From assembly GCA_023055355.1 (NCBI GenBank), contig JALJCS010000001.1, positions 78,842,881-78,906,880 of the forward strand: a DNA stretch of 64,000 bases. The letters are read 5' to 3'. A program made the translations under genes and the position numbers. Under the pieces are notes generated by a model. It saw only the letters and a program-made list of their open reading frames with translations. It was not told where the DNA came from and ran no database searches. The DNA is from Agelaius tricolor (Eukaryota > Chordata > Aves > Passeriformes > Icteridae). Below are positions 63,617-64,000 of this stretch, piece after piece; position 1 is the stretch's first letter, and each line of letters opens with the position of its first letter.

Positions 63617-64000
63617 CTGCAGGAACAATGACAGTAAAGCCAGGGTTAGTGACATGAAGGACAGTGAAGTCATGGTACATCTGATTCTACTAACAAAACC
63701 ATCCCTAAGTACAATTTATGTCCCTGCTGAAAGCTGCACCAATGTAAACAGGATGTCACAAACTCACAGCAGTGAGGACAAGACGAAGCAGACTGCACAA
63801 CCCCACACAGAAGACACGTAACCTTGACAGGAAAGGCTAGTCTTCAAAACTGGTAGCAAGCACAGTTACATTAGCTAACACCTGATCAAATCTAGAATGC
63901 AATCTAAATTAAGCTGTGAAGACCAGAGATGTATAAGGGCAGCACTCAGAAGGAAGCATGTTTCTTTTCTATTTTCCATCCAAATAAACTCATAAAAAAT
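63617..64000 (-). other. TRIB2: TRIB2 intron 1, left end only
   Basis: This is the start of the intron that separates exon 2 from exon 1. Exon 1 is expected beyond the window edge, since about 90 N-terminal residues are missing. The acceptor TCCTGCAG lies at the left end. I see nothing else of note here. Confidence 0.9.

Noticed and set aside
1..64000. CRISPR arrays, bacterial operons, prophage or other prokaryotic systems
   Set aside because: The window is clearly vertebrate: spliced exons, CR1, no dense coding and no spaced direct repeats.

Overview
The window looks like vertebrate nuclear DNA, most likely from a bird. The reasons are spliced coding exons with consensus GT/AG borders, low CpG and AT-rich intergenic DNA, and very few interspersed repeats. 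The clearest repeat is a CR1 LINE 3' end (about 44014-44386), with a second CR1 tail at about 7046-7093. CR1 is the dominant avian retroposon; a non-avian reptile cannot be fully excluded. There are no bacterial-style genes or operons, and almost all short open frames are chance ORFs.

Only one protein-coding gene can be supported: TRIB2 (Tribbles pseudokinase 2) on the minus strand. Exon 2 (63324-63616) and the terminal coding exon 3 (49980-50448) are present. Exon 1, with about the first 90 codons and the promoter, lies beyond the right edge. Intron 2 is about 12.9 kb (50449-63323). The joined reading frame gives residues 91-343 of a 343-residue protein, the usual family length. The 3' UTR runs leftward from 49979, probably to overlapping poly(A) signals at 48119-48128. 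It contains strong miRNA seed matches: miR-511-like, miR-26/1297 and let-7.

From about 48.1 kb down to base 1 I see no gene. This is intergenic DNA downstream of TRIB2, and from memory the same side of the human gene is also a large gene-poor interval. It holds the two CR1 pieces, an ancient MIR-like SINE fragment (about 7971-8112), a perfect 20-unit GGGAA microsatellite (35036-35135), AAAC-rich and poly(A) tracts, a short palindrome with a tandem repeat (17726-17760), AT-rich blocks, and a cluster of three CRE-type sites (44926-45081) about 3 kb past the inferred transcript end. Any function in this desert would be regulatory, plausibly for TRIB2, but that is inference.

I did not find a convincing undescribed system. 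The most useful leads are the 3' UTR regulatory sites, the CRE cluster, the MIR fragment beside a homeodomain-motif-rich patch, and the long uninterrupted pentanucleotide repeat.
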